DNA from: Natronoarchaeum philippinense
GTDB lineage: Archaea; Halobacteriota; Halobacteria; Halobacteriales; Natronoarchaeaceae
Reading direction: 5' to 3'
Length of the DNA: 64,000 nt
Assembly (NCBI RefSeq): GCF_900215575.1
Contig: NZ_OBEJ01000001.1
Coordinates: forward strand, 1,068,588-1,132,587
The notes under the pieces: generated by a model
The model's database searches: none
What the model was told of the DNA's origin: nothing
What the model saw: only the letters and a program-made list of their open reading frames with translations
Made by a program: the position numbers and the translations under genes
Part shown: piece by piece, positions 8,834 to 15,805 of the stretch
Layout of the letters: the number at the start of each line of letters is the position of its first letter
Numbering within the stretch: the first letter of the stretch is position 1

Positions 8834-9384
8834 GCCTGTGGCCCCCGCTGGTAGCTCGTCTGACCGCCGGGATGGCCCTGCGGGTTCTCGATGCCGACCA
8901 GTTCGCCGCCCGTCGGCGAGGCGTACAGCGCCAGCAGTAGCTCGTTGACCACGTAGTAGCGCACGCGCTCGGCGGTCGTTCCGTCTGGGTCCTCGTCGGC
9001 GGCATCGGCGCCGACCTCGCGGAGCAAACTGTCGCGGTCGGCGGGATCGAGCGCCGCAAACTGGTCTTCGTACCACGTCGTCGCGCGGTCGTCGAGGTCG
9101 GCGACGGCCCGCCGCATCCCCGCGGCGTGTTCCTCGCGGTCGAGGCGGCCGGAGAGAAAGGTCTCGACGAACTCCTCGATGCCGGAGACTGCATCGGGAT
9201 AGACGACTCTCGCGGCGGCGACCAGCGCGTTCCCGACGGCAGCGTTACTCGGGAGATCCTCTCTCGAGGAGTCCTCGCTCGGCGTCGCGGCGGGCGGTTC
9301 GTCCACGAGCCGCGCGACGCCGACCGCGCCGGCGGCCCCCACGGCGCCCAGCGCGGCGACGGCGTCGCGGCGAGTCAGTTCCAT
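8830..9384 (-). CDS. Gluconate 2-dehydrogenase subunit 3-like protein, Tat-exported
   Basis: The 184-residue protein opens with a Tat signal (ELTRRDAVAALGAVGAAG) but no lipobox. The remainder matches the small gamma subunit of gluconate 2-dehydrogenase: helical, with VVNELLLALYASPTGGELVG and a C-terminal GHPGGQTSYQRGP. Small subunits of this type carry the signal used to piggy-back the flavin subunit across the membrane. It overlaps the GMC gene by four bases. Palindrome box 5 lies 10 bases upstream of its ATG. Confidence 0.78.
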   Translation of the reverse strand: MELTRRDAVAALGAVGAAGAVGVARLVDEPPAATPSEDSSREDLPSNAAVGNALVAAARVVYPDAVSGIEEFVETFLSGRLDREEHAAGMRRAVADLDDRATTWYEDQFAALDPADRDSLLREVGADAADEDPDGTTAERVRYYVVNELLLALYASPTGGELVGIENPQGHPGGQTSYQRGPQA

Positions 9385-9392
9385 ACCGCCGG

Positions 9393-9409
9393 ATTAGGCA
9401 AACCTAAAA
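9393..9409 (-). promoter_or_regulatory. TTAGG-N4-CCTAA palindrome (box 5)
   Basis: ATTAGGCAAACCTAAAA sits in the gap between the divergent dehydrogenase genes and the iron permease gene. On the minus strand it lies between a TTATG-type TATA sequence and the ATG at 9384. It could act on both directions. Confidence 0.65.
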
Positions 9410-9524
9410 CATAAGTTCGTTGCATTCGGTCGGGCGGTCGGCGGATCGTCACACAGAAGTCCGGGCGCCGAAAACCTCCGGCAAGGATGGATTCGACGGA
9501 CGCCCGCGGTCGACGCCGAAACCG

Positions 9525-11141
9525 ATGAGATCGTTGCTCGGCCGGCTTCGAAGCGACGACGGCGACTCGCTACCGCTGGGGCTGACGCTGCTCGCCGCCG
9601 CTATCGCCGCGGCGGCGATCTTCCCGCTCTCGTGGGTCGTGCTCACGGCGATCGAAGTAGAGCCGGGACGCGCGTTCGAGTTGCTCGTCCAGCCCGCGAC
9701 GCGCGAAGTGCTGCTCAACAGCGTGCTGTTGATGGCGGCGGTGACGGTACTGTCGATCCTGATCGGCGTGCCGCTGGCGTATCTCACGGTCCGGACCGAT
9801 CTGCCCTTTTCGCGGTTCTGGTCGGTCGTGGTCGCGCTTCCGCTGGTGGTGCCGAGCTACATCGGCGCGTTCGCGTTCGTCTCGGCGTTCGGCCCCCGCG
9901 GCGAGTTCCACGAGCTACTGGCGCCGCTCGGCATCGAACGACTACCCAACATCTACGGCTTCCCGGGTGCCGTGCTGGTCATCACGCTGTACACGTACCC
10001 CTACGTCTACTTGACGACGCGGGCCGCGCTGCTTTCCTTCGACACGACGCTGGTCGAGGCCGCGCGCACGCTCGATCACGACCGGTGGTCGGCGTTCCGG
10101 AAGGTGACGCTGCCCCACATCCGGCCGGCGATCGCCGCCGGCGGACTGCTCGTCGCGCTGTACGCGGTCTCCGACTTCGGGACGCCGGCGATCATGCGCC
10201 TGTCGGTGTTCACGCGCCAGATCTACGTCGAGTACCACGCCTTCGGACAGGACTACGCGGCGCTGTTGTCGCTGCAGTTGCTCGCCATCGTCCTGCTGGT
10301 GCTCGCACTGGAGTGGTGGGTTCGCCCCGACGAGACGGTCCACAGCAACCTGCAGGGGGCGGGCGGCGGCACACCGGTCTCGCTCGGTCGGTGGCGCTGG
10401 CCCGCGACGTTGTTACCGGCTTCGGTGACGACGCTCGCGCTCGTCGTCCCGCTGTGGATTCTCGGGCTCTGGCTGGTCAACGCGGAGGGTGGACGCCGCC
10501 CATCCTTCGCCTTCGAGTGGAGCTACGCGGTCAACTCCGTGACCGTCGCCGCGGCGGCGGCGGTCGTCGCGGCGCTGGTCGCGCTCCCGGTCGGCTATCT
10601 CTCGGGGCGGTACGACTCGCCGCTGTCGAACCTGCTCGATCGGGCGACGTACGTCGGCTTCGCGGTGCCGGGTATCGTCCTCGCGCTCGCGCTCGTGTAC
10701 TTCGGCGCCCGAGCGAACTCGCTCCCGGCCGCGCCGCAGCTCTACCCGACGCTTGCGCTGCTGGTGTTTGCCTACGTCGTGCGGTTCATGCCACAGGCAG
10801 TCGGGTCGATTCGACCGTCGACGCTACAGGTCGATCCCAAGCTCGTCGAAGCCGCGCGGACGCTTGGCGACGCCCCGACTAGGGCCTTCCGGCGGGTGAC
10901 GCTGCCGCTGATCGCACCCGGAGTCGTGGCCGGTGGCGCGCTCGTCTTCCTCACGACGATGAAGGAGCTGCCCGCGACGCTCATGCTGCGACCGACCGGC
11001 TTCGAGACGCTTGTCACTCACATCTGGCGCGCACAGGCGTCGGCGTACTTCCAATATGCGGCGATTCCGGCGCTGTTGCTTATCGTGATCTCGGGACTGT
11101 CGATGGTCGTGATGCTCTCACAGGAGCGGCTGGGCCGCTAA
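9525..11141 (+). CDS. ABC transporter iron(III)-type permease, two fused membrane domains
   Basis: The 538-residue protein has about twelve hydrophobic segments in two homologous halves, each ending in an EAA loop (EAARTLDHDRWSAFRKVTLP and EAARTLGDAPTRAFRRVTLP) that contacts the ATPase. Fused double permeases of this size are typical of FbpB-like ferric iron importers. ATG 9525 is chosen over an upstream in-frame TTG at 9420 because the extra 35 residues are polar and lack family character. It pairs functionally with the binding protein at 2896-4032, although the two are separated by about 5.5 kb. The cognate ATPase is not in the window. Confidence 0.85.
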   Translation: MRSLLGRLRSDDGDSLPLGLTLLAAAIAAAAIFPLSWVVLTAIEVEPGRAFELLVQPATREVLLNSVLLMAAVTVLSILIGVPLAYLTVRTDLPFSRFWSVVVALPLVVPSYIGAFAFVSAFGPRGEFHELLAPLGIERLPNIYGFPGAVLVITLYTYPYVYLTTRAALLSFDTTLVEAARTLDHDRWSAFRKVTLPHIRPAIAAGGLLVALYAVSDFGTPAIMRLSVFTRQIYVEYHAFGQDYAALLSLQLLAIVLLVLALEWWVRPDETVHSNLQGAGGGTPVSLGRWRWPATLLPASVTTLALVVPLWILGLWLVNAEGGRRPSFAFEWSYAVNSVTVAAAAAVVAALVALPVGYLSGRYDSPLSNLLDRATYVGFAVPGIVLALALVYFGARANSLPAAPQLYPTLALLVFAYVVRFMPQAVGSIRPSTLQVDPKLVEAARTLGDAPTRAFRRVTLPLIAPGVVAGGALVFLTTMKELPATLMLRPTGFETLVTHIWRAQASAYFQYAAIPALLLIVISGLSMVVMLSQERLGR

Positions 11142-11161
11142 CAAAAGATACTGCTGGCGGC

Positions 11162-11458
11162 TCAGAGGCCGTCGTCGGTGCCTGTCGTGTTGTCCGATTC
11201 GTTCCCCATGCCGGTCGACTCGTTACCGGTCTCGTTGCCGAGCCCGTCGTCGGTCTCGTTACCGGTTTCGTTACCGAGTCCGTCGTCGGTCTCGTTGTCG
11301 TCGCCCAGTCCGTCGTCGGTGTCGTTGGTGCCATCGGTGTCGCCACCGCCGTCTCCATCGTCACCGTCACCGCCGCCTGTGTCGGTACAGCCGGCGAGTC
11401 CGATAGCGCCGATGCCGCCAGCGATTTCCAGAAAGCGTCGTCGGTCAAGTTGTTTCAT
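11162..11458 (-). CDS. Small Tat lipoprotein with Asn-Glu-Thr/Asp-Gly-Leu-Gly repeats
   Basis: The 98-residue product has a Tat motif DRRRFLEIAGG and a lipobox ending at Cys24. All the rest is low complexity, dominated by G, D, N, E, T and built on repeats of the kind NETDDGLG and GNETGNE. It is likely a short surface lipoprotein tail or spacer without a folded domain. The internal Met at 11458 is chosen over 11518 because the Tat signal starts there. It is convergent with the permease gene, ending 20 bases from it. Function is unknown. Confidence 0.55.
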   Translation of the reverse strand: MKQLDRRRFLEIAGGIGAIGLAGCTDTGGGDGDDGDGGGDTDGTNDTDDGLGDDNETDDGLGNETGNETDDGLGNETGNESTGMGNESDNTTGTDDGL

Positions 11459-11912
11459 TGTGGACTCCACCGGGAGTTCACCGCCACCGCTGTTTAGTAT
11501 ATACCAGTTATACGACATTCTTCAAGCGAAATGAGAGATTAGTTCCGGTGGGCCGAATCATCGCCGACCAGTTGCTGTTCGGGGGCGAACCTAGTGCTTG
11601 CTTTCGGGCTACGGGCGAGGACTGACAGCACTCTCGCGCTGTCCGTCCGCAGTTTCGACACGGCGTCACCGAGCGACCAGTCGAGGCCTACCGACGGCGA
11701 CAGTCGCTCTCGACCCGCACAGCGAGGCGCACCAGCGCCACGTGCATTTATGTCCGCGCTCGCTCCCACCACACATGGGCACACGTTGTCACACGCTCCA
11801 TGGTTCGTTCCCGCGTGTGCCCCCCTTTCACGCCGAACCGATCCATTGAGGCAGTTCCAGCCAGTAGTATCGACCATGGACCGAGTCGACGGACCGGCCG
11901 GAGGGCCGACCC
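11459..11912. other. Intergenic region, no convincing gene
   Basis: The left part, near 11490-11515, is AT-rich (TAGTATATACC) and probably holds the promoter of the leftward lipoprotein gene. Open frames on both strands in the rest look random and lack domain character. At 11877-11921 a 14-codon frame beginning ATGGACCGAG ends in a TGA that overlaps the next start; it may be a coupled leader peptide, but this is weak. Confidence 0.4.
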
Positions 11913-12134
11913 ATGAGTGATACGGCCAGTAACGGCGTGCGCGCTCAGATGCTTCGTGCGCTGCTCGTCGTAGCCGCCGGTATCGTCGTGCCGGGGCTGA
12001 TCAATCGGGCGCTCCACGAGGTGGGGCTGCCGACGCTTGGATCGTTCGTGTTCGCCACCGGCTTTTTCGGGATGCTCGTGATCGTGTGGTACGTCTGGCT
12101 CCGTCCACTCGACATCGGCGGGCCGATCGAATGA
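11913..12134 (+). CDS. Small two-helix membrane protein
   Basis: The 73-residue protein has two hydrophobic stretches (LLVVAAGIVVPGLI and FVFATGFFGMLVIVWYVW) and short polar ends. No family is recognised. It is followed 60 bases later by another small membrane protein with its own promoter. The start at 11913 overlaps the stop of a possible 14-codon leader. Confidence 0.55.
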   Translation: MSDTASNGVRAQMLRALLVVAAGIVVPGLINRALHEVGLPTLGSFVFATGFFGMLVIVWYVWLRPLDIGGPIE

Positions 12135-12159
12135 CCGGCTGTCGTCGCACGAACGGAAG

Positions 12160-12165
12160 TTTAAA
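12160..12165 (+). promoter_or_regulatory. TATA-like element of a leaderless gene
   Basis: TTTAAA lies 30-35 bases before the ATG at 12195 with an A-rich left flank, the spacing of haloarchaeal promoters whose mRNA begins at the start codon. Confidence 0.5.
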
Positions 12166-12194
12166 GACTGGCTCGCAGCCACTGTAGCATACGA

Positions 12195-12452
12195 ATGACC
12201 GCGCTACCGTTGCAGGTGATAGACAACTTCCTGCTGAACTACCACATCGGGCACGCGCTCGTCGTGGTGTTTGCGCTGGTGATGCTGGCGTCGCTCCCGC
12301 TCCGATCGCGGAAGGTGCTCGCGCTCAACACGCTCCTGTTCGGGGTTATATTCATGGTGACGCCGTATCAGATGGTCGAGTCGATACTGTTCCGCCTCGG
12401 CGGGCTCGGGCTCGTCATCGTGGCACCGCTGCTGTACGTCACGGCGGACTAA
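12195..12452 (+). CDS. Small membrane protein, unknown function
   Basis: The 85-residue protein has three hydrophobic segments (around residues 19-36, 42-56 and 66-82) joined by short basic or polar turns. No family motif is recognised. Its stop codon overlaps that of the leftward siroheme decarboxylase gene, so the two transcripts converge. Confidence 0.6.
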   Translation: MTALPLQVIDNFLLNYHIGHALVVVFALVMLASLPLRSRKVLALNTLLFGVIFMVTPYQMVESILFRLGGLGLVIVAPLLYVTAD

Positions 12453-13510
12453 CGGTCAGAAACAAGCTCTTCGTACCGCGCGCCGGTTTGTTTTAGCGTT
12501 TCCGTCGAGTAGAGCCGTTCGTGATCCCCCGGAAGGTGTTCGGCGGCGAGTTCGTCGATCTTTTCGTCGACCGCCTCGGGGTCGCGCCCGTGAATCATCG
12601 TAAACAGGTTGTACTCCCAGTCGAGGTCGGGACGCCGCGGACGATGATAACACAGCGTCACGTAGGGAAGCTCACCGACGGCGACGCCGCGCTCGTCGAG
12701 TTCCTCGTCGGGAACGTTCCAGACGACCATGCAGTTGCTGTCAAAGCCCGTCACGACGTGGTTGACGACACAGCCGATCCGCTTGATACAGCCGTCTGCC
12801 AGCAGCCGCTCGACGGCGTCGAGAACGTCCCCGACATCGGCGCCGAGCCGGTCAGCGAGGTCGGCGTACGGCGTCGCCGACAGTGGGAATCCTGATTGGA
12901 TCTCGAGCAGCAGATCGGCCTCGAACGCCGAGAAGTCGCTCGTCGCGTTCTCGCTGATACGAGTCGCAGAGACGCCGTCGGTCGGTGCCGCGGCCGACGT
13001 GGCGTCGTCGGTCTCGCGCGCGAACCGATCGGCGTTGACGACCGGAAACTCCAGATTGATATAAAAATCGGTCAGCATCGGCAGGTTCAACACCGTCAGC
13101 CCGGTTCGGTCCTCGATCTCGTCGAGGATCTCGTCGCGTCGCTCGCGCGACCCGGCGGTGACGACGAACCACATGTTCCACTCGTGATCCCGGCGATAGT
13201 TGTGGTTGACCTGCCGGTAGCCGTTGATCACGTCGGCGACCTCCTCGAACCGCTCGTCGGGGGCGCTGACGGCCGCCAGCGTCGAACTGCCGATCACGGG
13301 CGGGTTCAAAACCGGGCCGAACCGGCGGAAGATGCCCGCCTCGTACAGCCGTTCGACGCGGGCCAGCGCCTCATCCTCGTCGACGCCGACCGCTTCGCCG
13401 ACTGCACGGAACGGTCGCTCCTCGATCGGGAAGCCGCTCTGGAACCCGTCGATGATCGCGGCGTCGGCGTCGTCGATATCCTGCCGCCAATCGGCCGACC
13501 GGAGACTCAT
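12449..13510 (-). CDS. Siroheme decarboxylase, fused AhbA-AhbB (Lrp/AsnC family)
   Basis: The 353-residue protein contains two tandem Lrp/AsnC-like units. The first has QSGFPIEERPF and NHNYRRDHEWNMWFV; the second has QSGFPLSATPYADL and TLCYHRPRRPDLDWEYN, the paired patterns of the AhbA and AhbB subunits. These convert siroheme to 12,18-didecarboxysiroheme, the first committed step of the archaeal haem route. Normally they are two polypeptides forming a heterodimer; here a Ser/Ala/Thr-rich linker near residues 165-190 joins them. Some annotations call such proteins AsnC regulators because of the HTH-like fold. Confidence 0.8.
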   Translation of the reverse strand: MSLRSADWRQDIDDADAAIIDGFQSGFPIEERPFRAVGEAVGVDEDEALARVERLYEAGIFRRFGPVLNPPVIGSSTLAAVSAPDERFEEVADVINGYRQVNHNYRRDHEWNMWFVVTAGSRERRDEILDEIEDRTGLTVLNLPMLTDFYINLEFPVVNADRFARETDDATSAAAPTDGVSATRISENATSDFSAFEADLLLEIQSGFPLSATPYADLADRLGADVGDVLDAVERLLADGCIKRIGCVVNHVVTGFDSNCMVVWNVPDEELDERGVAVGELPYVTLCYHRPRRPDLDWEYNLFTMIHGRDPEAVDEKIDELAAEHLPGDHERLYSTETLKQTGARYEELVSDR

Positions 13511-13818
13511 TGGCCCTAGGTTGGACGGAACGAACCTACCTTTTTCGGGTCCCCGGCGACGCCGACGGCGGGCGAACGTTTACCTACGATGCCGAAGCGC
13601 CGAGACGGTGTGCCGTGACGGCCGCCCCGGATCGCCCTGAGCGCCACCGCTGGCGCGTCGCGGATGTTCCGCAGACGAGCGCGACACGCCGATCCGGAAC
13701 GTCTCGCTACCCACGTGTCGCCTGTTCGCCACCGAACGTTCGGTCAGAACCCGCATCGAGCGGTGCATGTGCGACCGGAAACGGGACGTTTTTGCGTCCA
13801 CTCTCCTAACTTCCGGCT
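13511..13818. other. Intergenic region, divergent promoters
   Basis: This holds the upstream regions of the leftward siroheme decarboxylase and the rightward TrpD2-like gene. A TTTTTG run near 13790 lies about 25-30 bases before the ATG at 13819 and may serve as its TATA element. I see no gene in it. Confidence 0.4.
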
Positions 13819-14895
13819 ATGGCCCAGACGTCCCAAGAGTACGGCGAGTGGCCCCTACAGCGCCTGATGACCGAAGTCGTCGGCTCCGGTCCGAAGTCGG
13901 CCGACGACATGTCCCGCGCGCAAGCGCGAGAGGCGTTCCAGCGCATCCTCGACGGCGAACCGGACCGCACGACGCTCGGCGCGTTCTGGCTCGCCAACCG
14001 TTGGAAGCGCAACAACCCCGAGGAGTTGGGCGCCTACGTCGACGTGATGGCCGAGGAGTCGACCGTCGTCGCCGAGCCCGACGCCGACCCCGTCGACTGC
14101 GGCGCGAACTACGACGGCAAGGGTCGCTCGGCCCTGCTCGGCGTCGCCGCCGGCGTCGTCGCCGCGGGAGCGGGCACGCCGGTCGTCGTCCACAGCGGCG
14201 ATCGCGTCCCCACCCAGAAGCAAGACGCCTACAAGCACGTGCTGGACGAACTCGGCGTCCGGACCGAGATCGATCCCGACGAGAGCGCCGACATGGTCGA
14301 CGAGACCGGCTTCGGCTTCTACTACCAGCCGGCGTTTAACCCTCGGATCGACGAGCTCGCGGAACGCCGGGAGATGATGGGCGTGCGCACGTTCGTCAAC
14401 ACCATCGAGACGCTTGCCAACCCCGCGAACGCCGACGTTCACCTCGGGAGCTTCTACCATCTGGCCTTCGCCAAGAAGGTCGTCGAGACGTTCCAAGAAA
14501 GCGAGCACGTCTCGCCCGGTAAGGTGATCATGTTCCAAGGGATGGAAGGGTACGACGACATCCGACCCGGCTACACGAAAGTCGCCGAATGGGCGGCCGG
14601 CGACGACGAAGATTCCTTCGAGGACTACGAGATCGAGACGCCGGAGTACGGGATGGACTTCGAGGAGGAAGACCTCTACGTCGACGACGTGCAGGCCGAC
14701 TCGGCCGACATCACAGAGACAGTCGTCGCCGGCGAGCGCGACGATCAGTTCGCCGACGCCGTCGCGCTCAACGCCGCGTTCCGAATCTACGCCCGCGACG
14801 ATGTCGACTCGCTCGACGACGGGCTCGACGCCGCGCGCGAGGCGATCGAGGACGGCAGCGCGGCCGCGGTGCTCGAAGACCTACGCGCGTTCTGA
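13819..14895 (+). CDS. TrpD2-like glycosyl transferase family 3 protein
   Basis: The 358-residue protein has the two-part layout of anthranilate phosphoribosyltransferase relatives: an N-terminal helical domain (SRAQAREAFQRILDGEPDRT) and an alpha/beta domain starting DCGANYDGKGRSALLGVAAG, with VVVHSGDRVPTQKQ and a late HLGSFYHLAFA. The canonical TrpD substrate motif KHGNR is replaced by VHSGDR, as in TrpD2/YbiB-type paralogues, so it is unlikely to be the tryptophan enzyme itself. No trp genes flank it. The product may bind phosphoribosyl compounds or nucleic acid. Confidence 0.7.
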   Translation: MAQTSQEYGEWPLQRLMTEVVGSGPKSADDMSRAQAREAFQRILDGEPDRTTLGAFWLANRWKRNNPEELGAYVDVMAEESTVVAEPDADPVDCGANYDGKGRSALLGVAAGVVAAGAGTPVVVHSGDRVPTQKQDAYKHVLDELGVRTEIDPDESADMVDETGFGFYYQPAFNPRIDELAERREMMGVRTFVNTIETLANPANADVHLGSFYHLAFAKKVVETFQESEHVSPGKVIMFQGMEGYDDIRPGYTKVAEWAAGDDEDSFEDYEIETPEYGMDFEEEDLYVDDVQADSADITETVVAGERDDQFADAVALNAAFRIYARDDVDSLDDGLDAAREAIEDGSAAAVLEDLRAF

Positions 14896-14926
14896 GCTGA
14901 GGCGCAGCGGTTCGCCGTGCAAACGC

Positions 14927-14936
14927 TTATTTATTT
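14927..14936 (+). promoter_or_regulatory. TATA-like element
   Basis: TTATTTATTT lies 22-31 bases before the ATG at 14958, fitting a leaderless promoter. Confidence 0.45.
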
Positions 14937-14957
14937 CTGCGCAAACGACTCGAGTAT

Positions 14958-15311
14958 ATGAACGAACAGCGGCAGTTAGCGGACTACCTCCGACCCGGTC
15001 TCGAGGCGTTCGCTATTCTCTTGGGATTCGTCGCGCTCACGTACACTCTCCTCACCCCCGCGAGCTTCCTGCTAGGGTTCATCTTTGCCAGCGCGTGCTG
15101 GCTCGCCGCATCACTCGACCGTCTCCGGCTGAGCGGAACGAACACCCGGCGCATCGAAGACAGCACCATCGTCGGCCTCAGCGCACTAGTTCTGCTGTAC
15201 GGACTCTTCACTACGGGTCTGCTATCGGCGATCGGCGTCGTCGCGCTGCTGTGGATCGGCGTCAACGTCGCCCGGATCGAGCGCGCCGTTCGGGCCGACG
15301 ACGCCGAGTGA
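14958..15311 (+). CDS. Small membrane protein, unknown function
   Basis: The 117-residue protein has four hydrophobic stretches, arranged as two hairpins (residues 16-50 and 70-105), and a charged tail. No family is recognised. It is preceded by a clear TATA-like run and followed by the convergent universal stress protein gene. Confidence 0.6.
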   Translation: MNEQRQLADYLRPGLEAFAILLGFVALTYTLLTPASFLLGFIFASACWLAASLDRLRLSGTNTRRIEDSTIVGLSALVLLYGLFTTGLLSAIGVVALLWIGVNVARIERAVRADDAE

Positions 15312-15325
15312 TAATCGGGAGACGC

Positions 15326-15754
15326 CTACCGAACCACAGTCACCGGCACTTTCGACCGGCGCATCACCGTCTCCGCGACGCTACCGAGCAGGATTCGTGA
15401 CATCCCCGTCCGGCCGTGGCTGCCCAGCACGATGTGGTCGGCGCCCTCGTCGTCGGCGTACTGGACGATGGCGTTGGCCGGCCGGCCGACACCGCTCGCC
15501 GTCGTGATCGACTGGCCGGCAGCCTCGGCCCGCTCTTCGGCGTCTTCGAGCACGTTCTCGGCTTCCTGTTCTGCCGTCTCGTACCACTCCTGTGGGAAGT
15601 CGGGCGCGGCACCCTCGACGGAGTAGCCGGCCTCTGCCGGATCGACGACCGTCAGGGCGACGATCTCGGCCTCGGGATGCTCTTCGAGCGCGTGGTCCAG
15701 TGCCTCCTCGGACTGGGGCGAGCCGTCAACCGCGACGAGGACAGTTTTGGTCAT
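15326..15754 (-). CDS. Universal stress protein, UspA family
   Basis: The 142-residue protein begins MTKTVLVAVDGSPQSEEALD and ends with the ATP-binding pattern VLGSHGRTGMSRILLGSVAE followed by VPVTVVR. These are the full hallmarks of ATP-binding UspA domains. The Met at 15754 is chosen over 15781 because the fold begins directly after it. The physiological signal is not evident. Confidence 0.88.
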   Translation of the reverse strand: MTKTVLVAVDGSPQSEEALDHALEEHPEAEIVALTVVDPAEAGYSVEGAAPDFPQEWYETAEQEAENVLEDAEERAEAAGQSITTASGVGRPANAIVQYADDEGADHIVLGSHGRTGMSRILLGSVAETVMRRSKVPVTVVR

Positions 15755-15805
15755 GTCTCGACGTGGACGCCGAACTGACAAAAATCCACCTCCGACACCG
15801 GGCGA

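Noticed and set aside
8834-9076. N-terminal extension of the GMC oxidoreductase frame
   Set aside because: The extra 81 residues are Arg-rich and overlap the small-subunit gene in another frame; GTG 8833 gives the conserved FAD-binding start.
11594-11920. Open frame on the plus strand in the 11.5-11.9 kb gap
   Set aside because: Composition and lack of domain pattern suggest a chance frame, and other frames of similar size overlap it.
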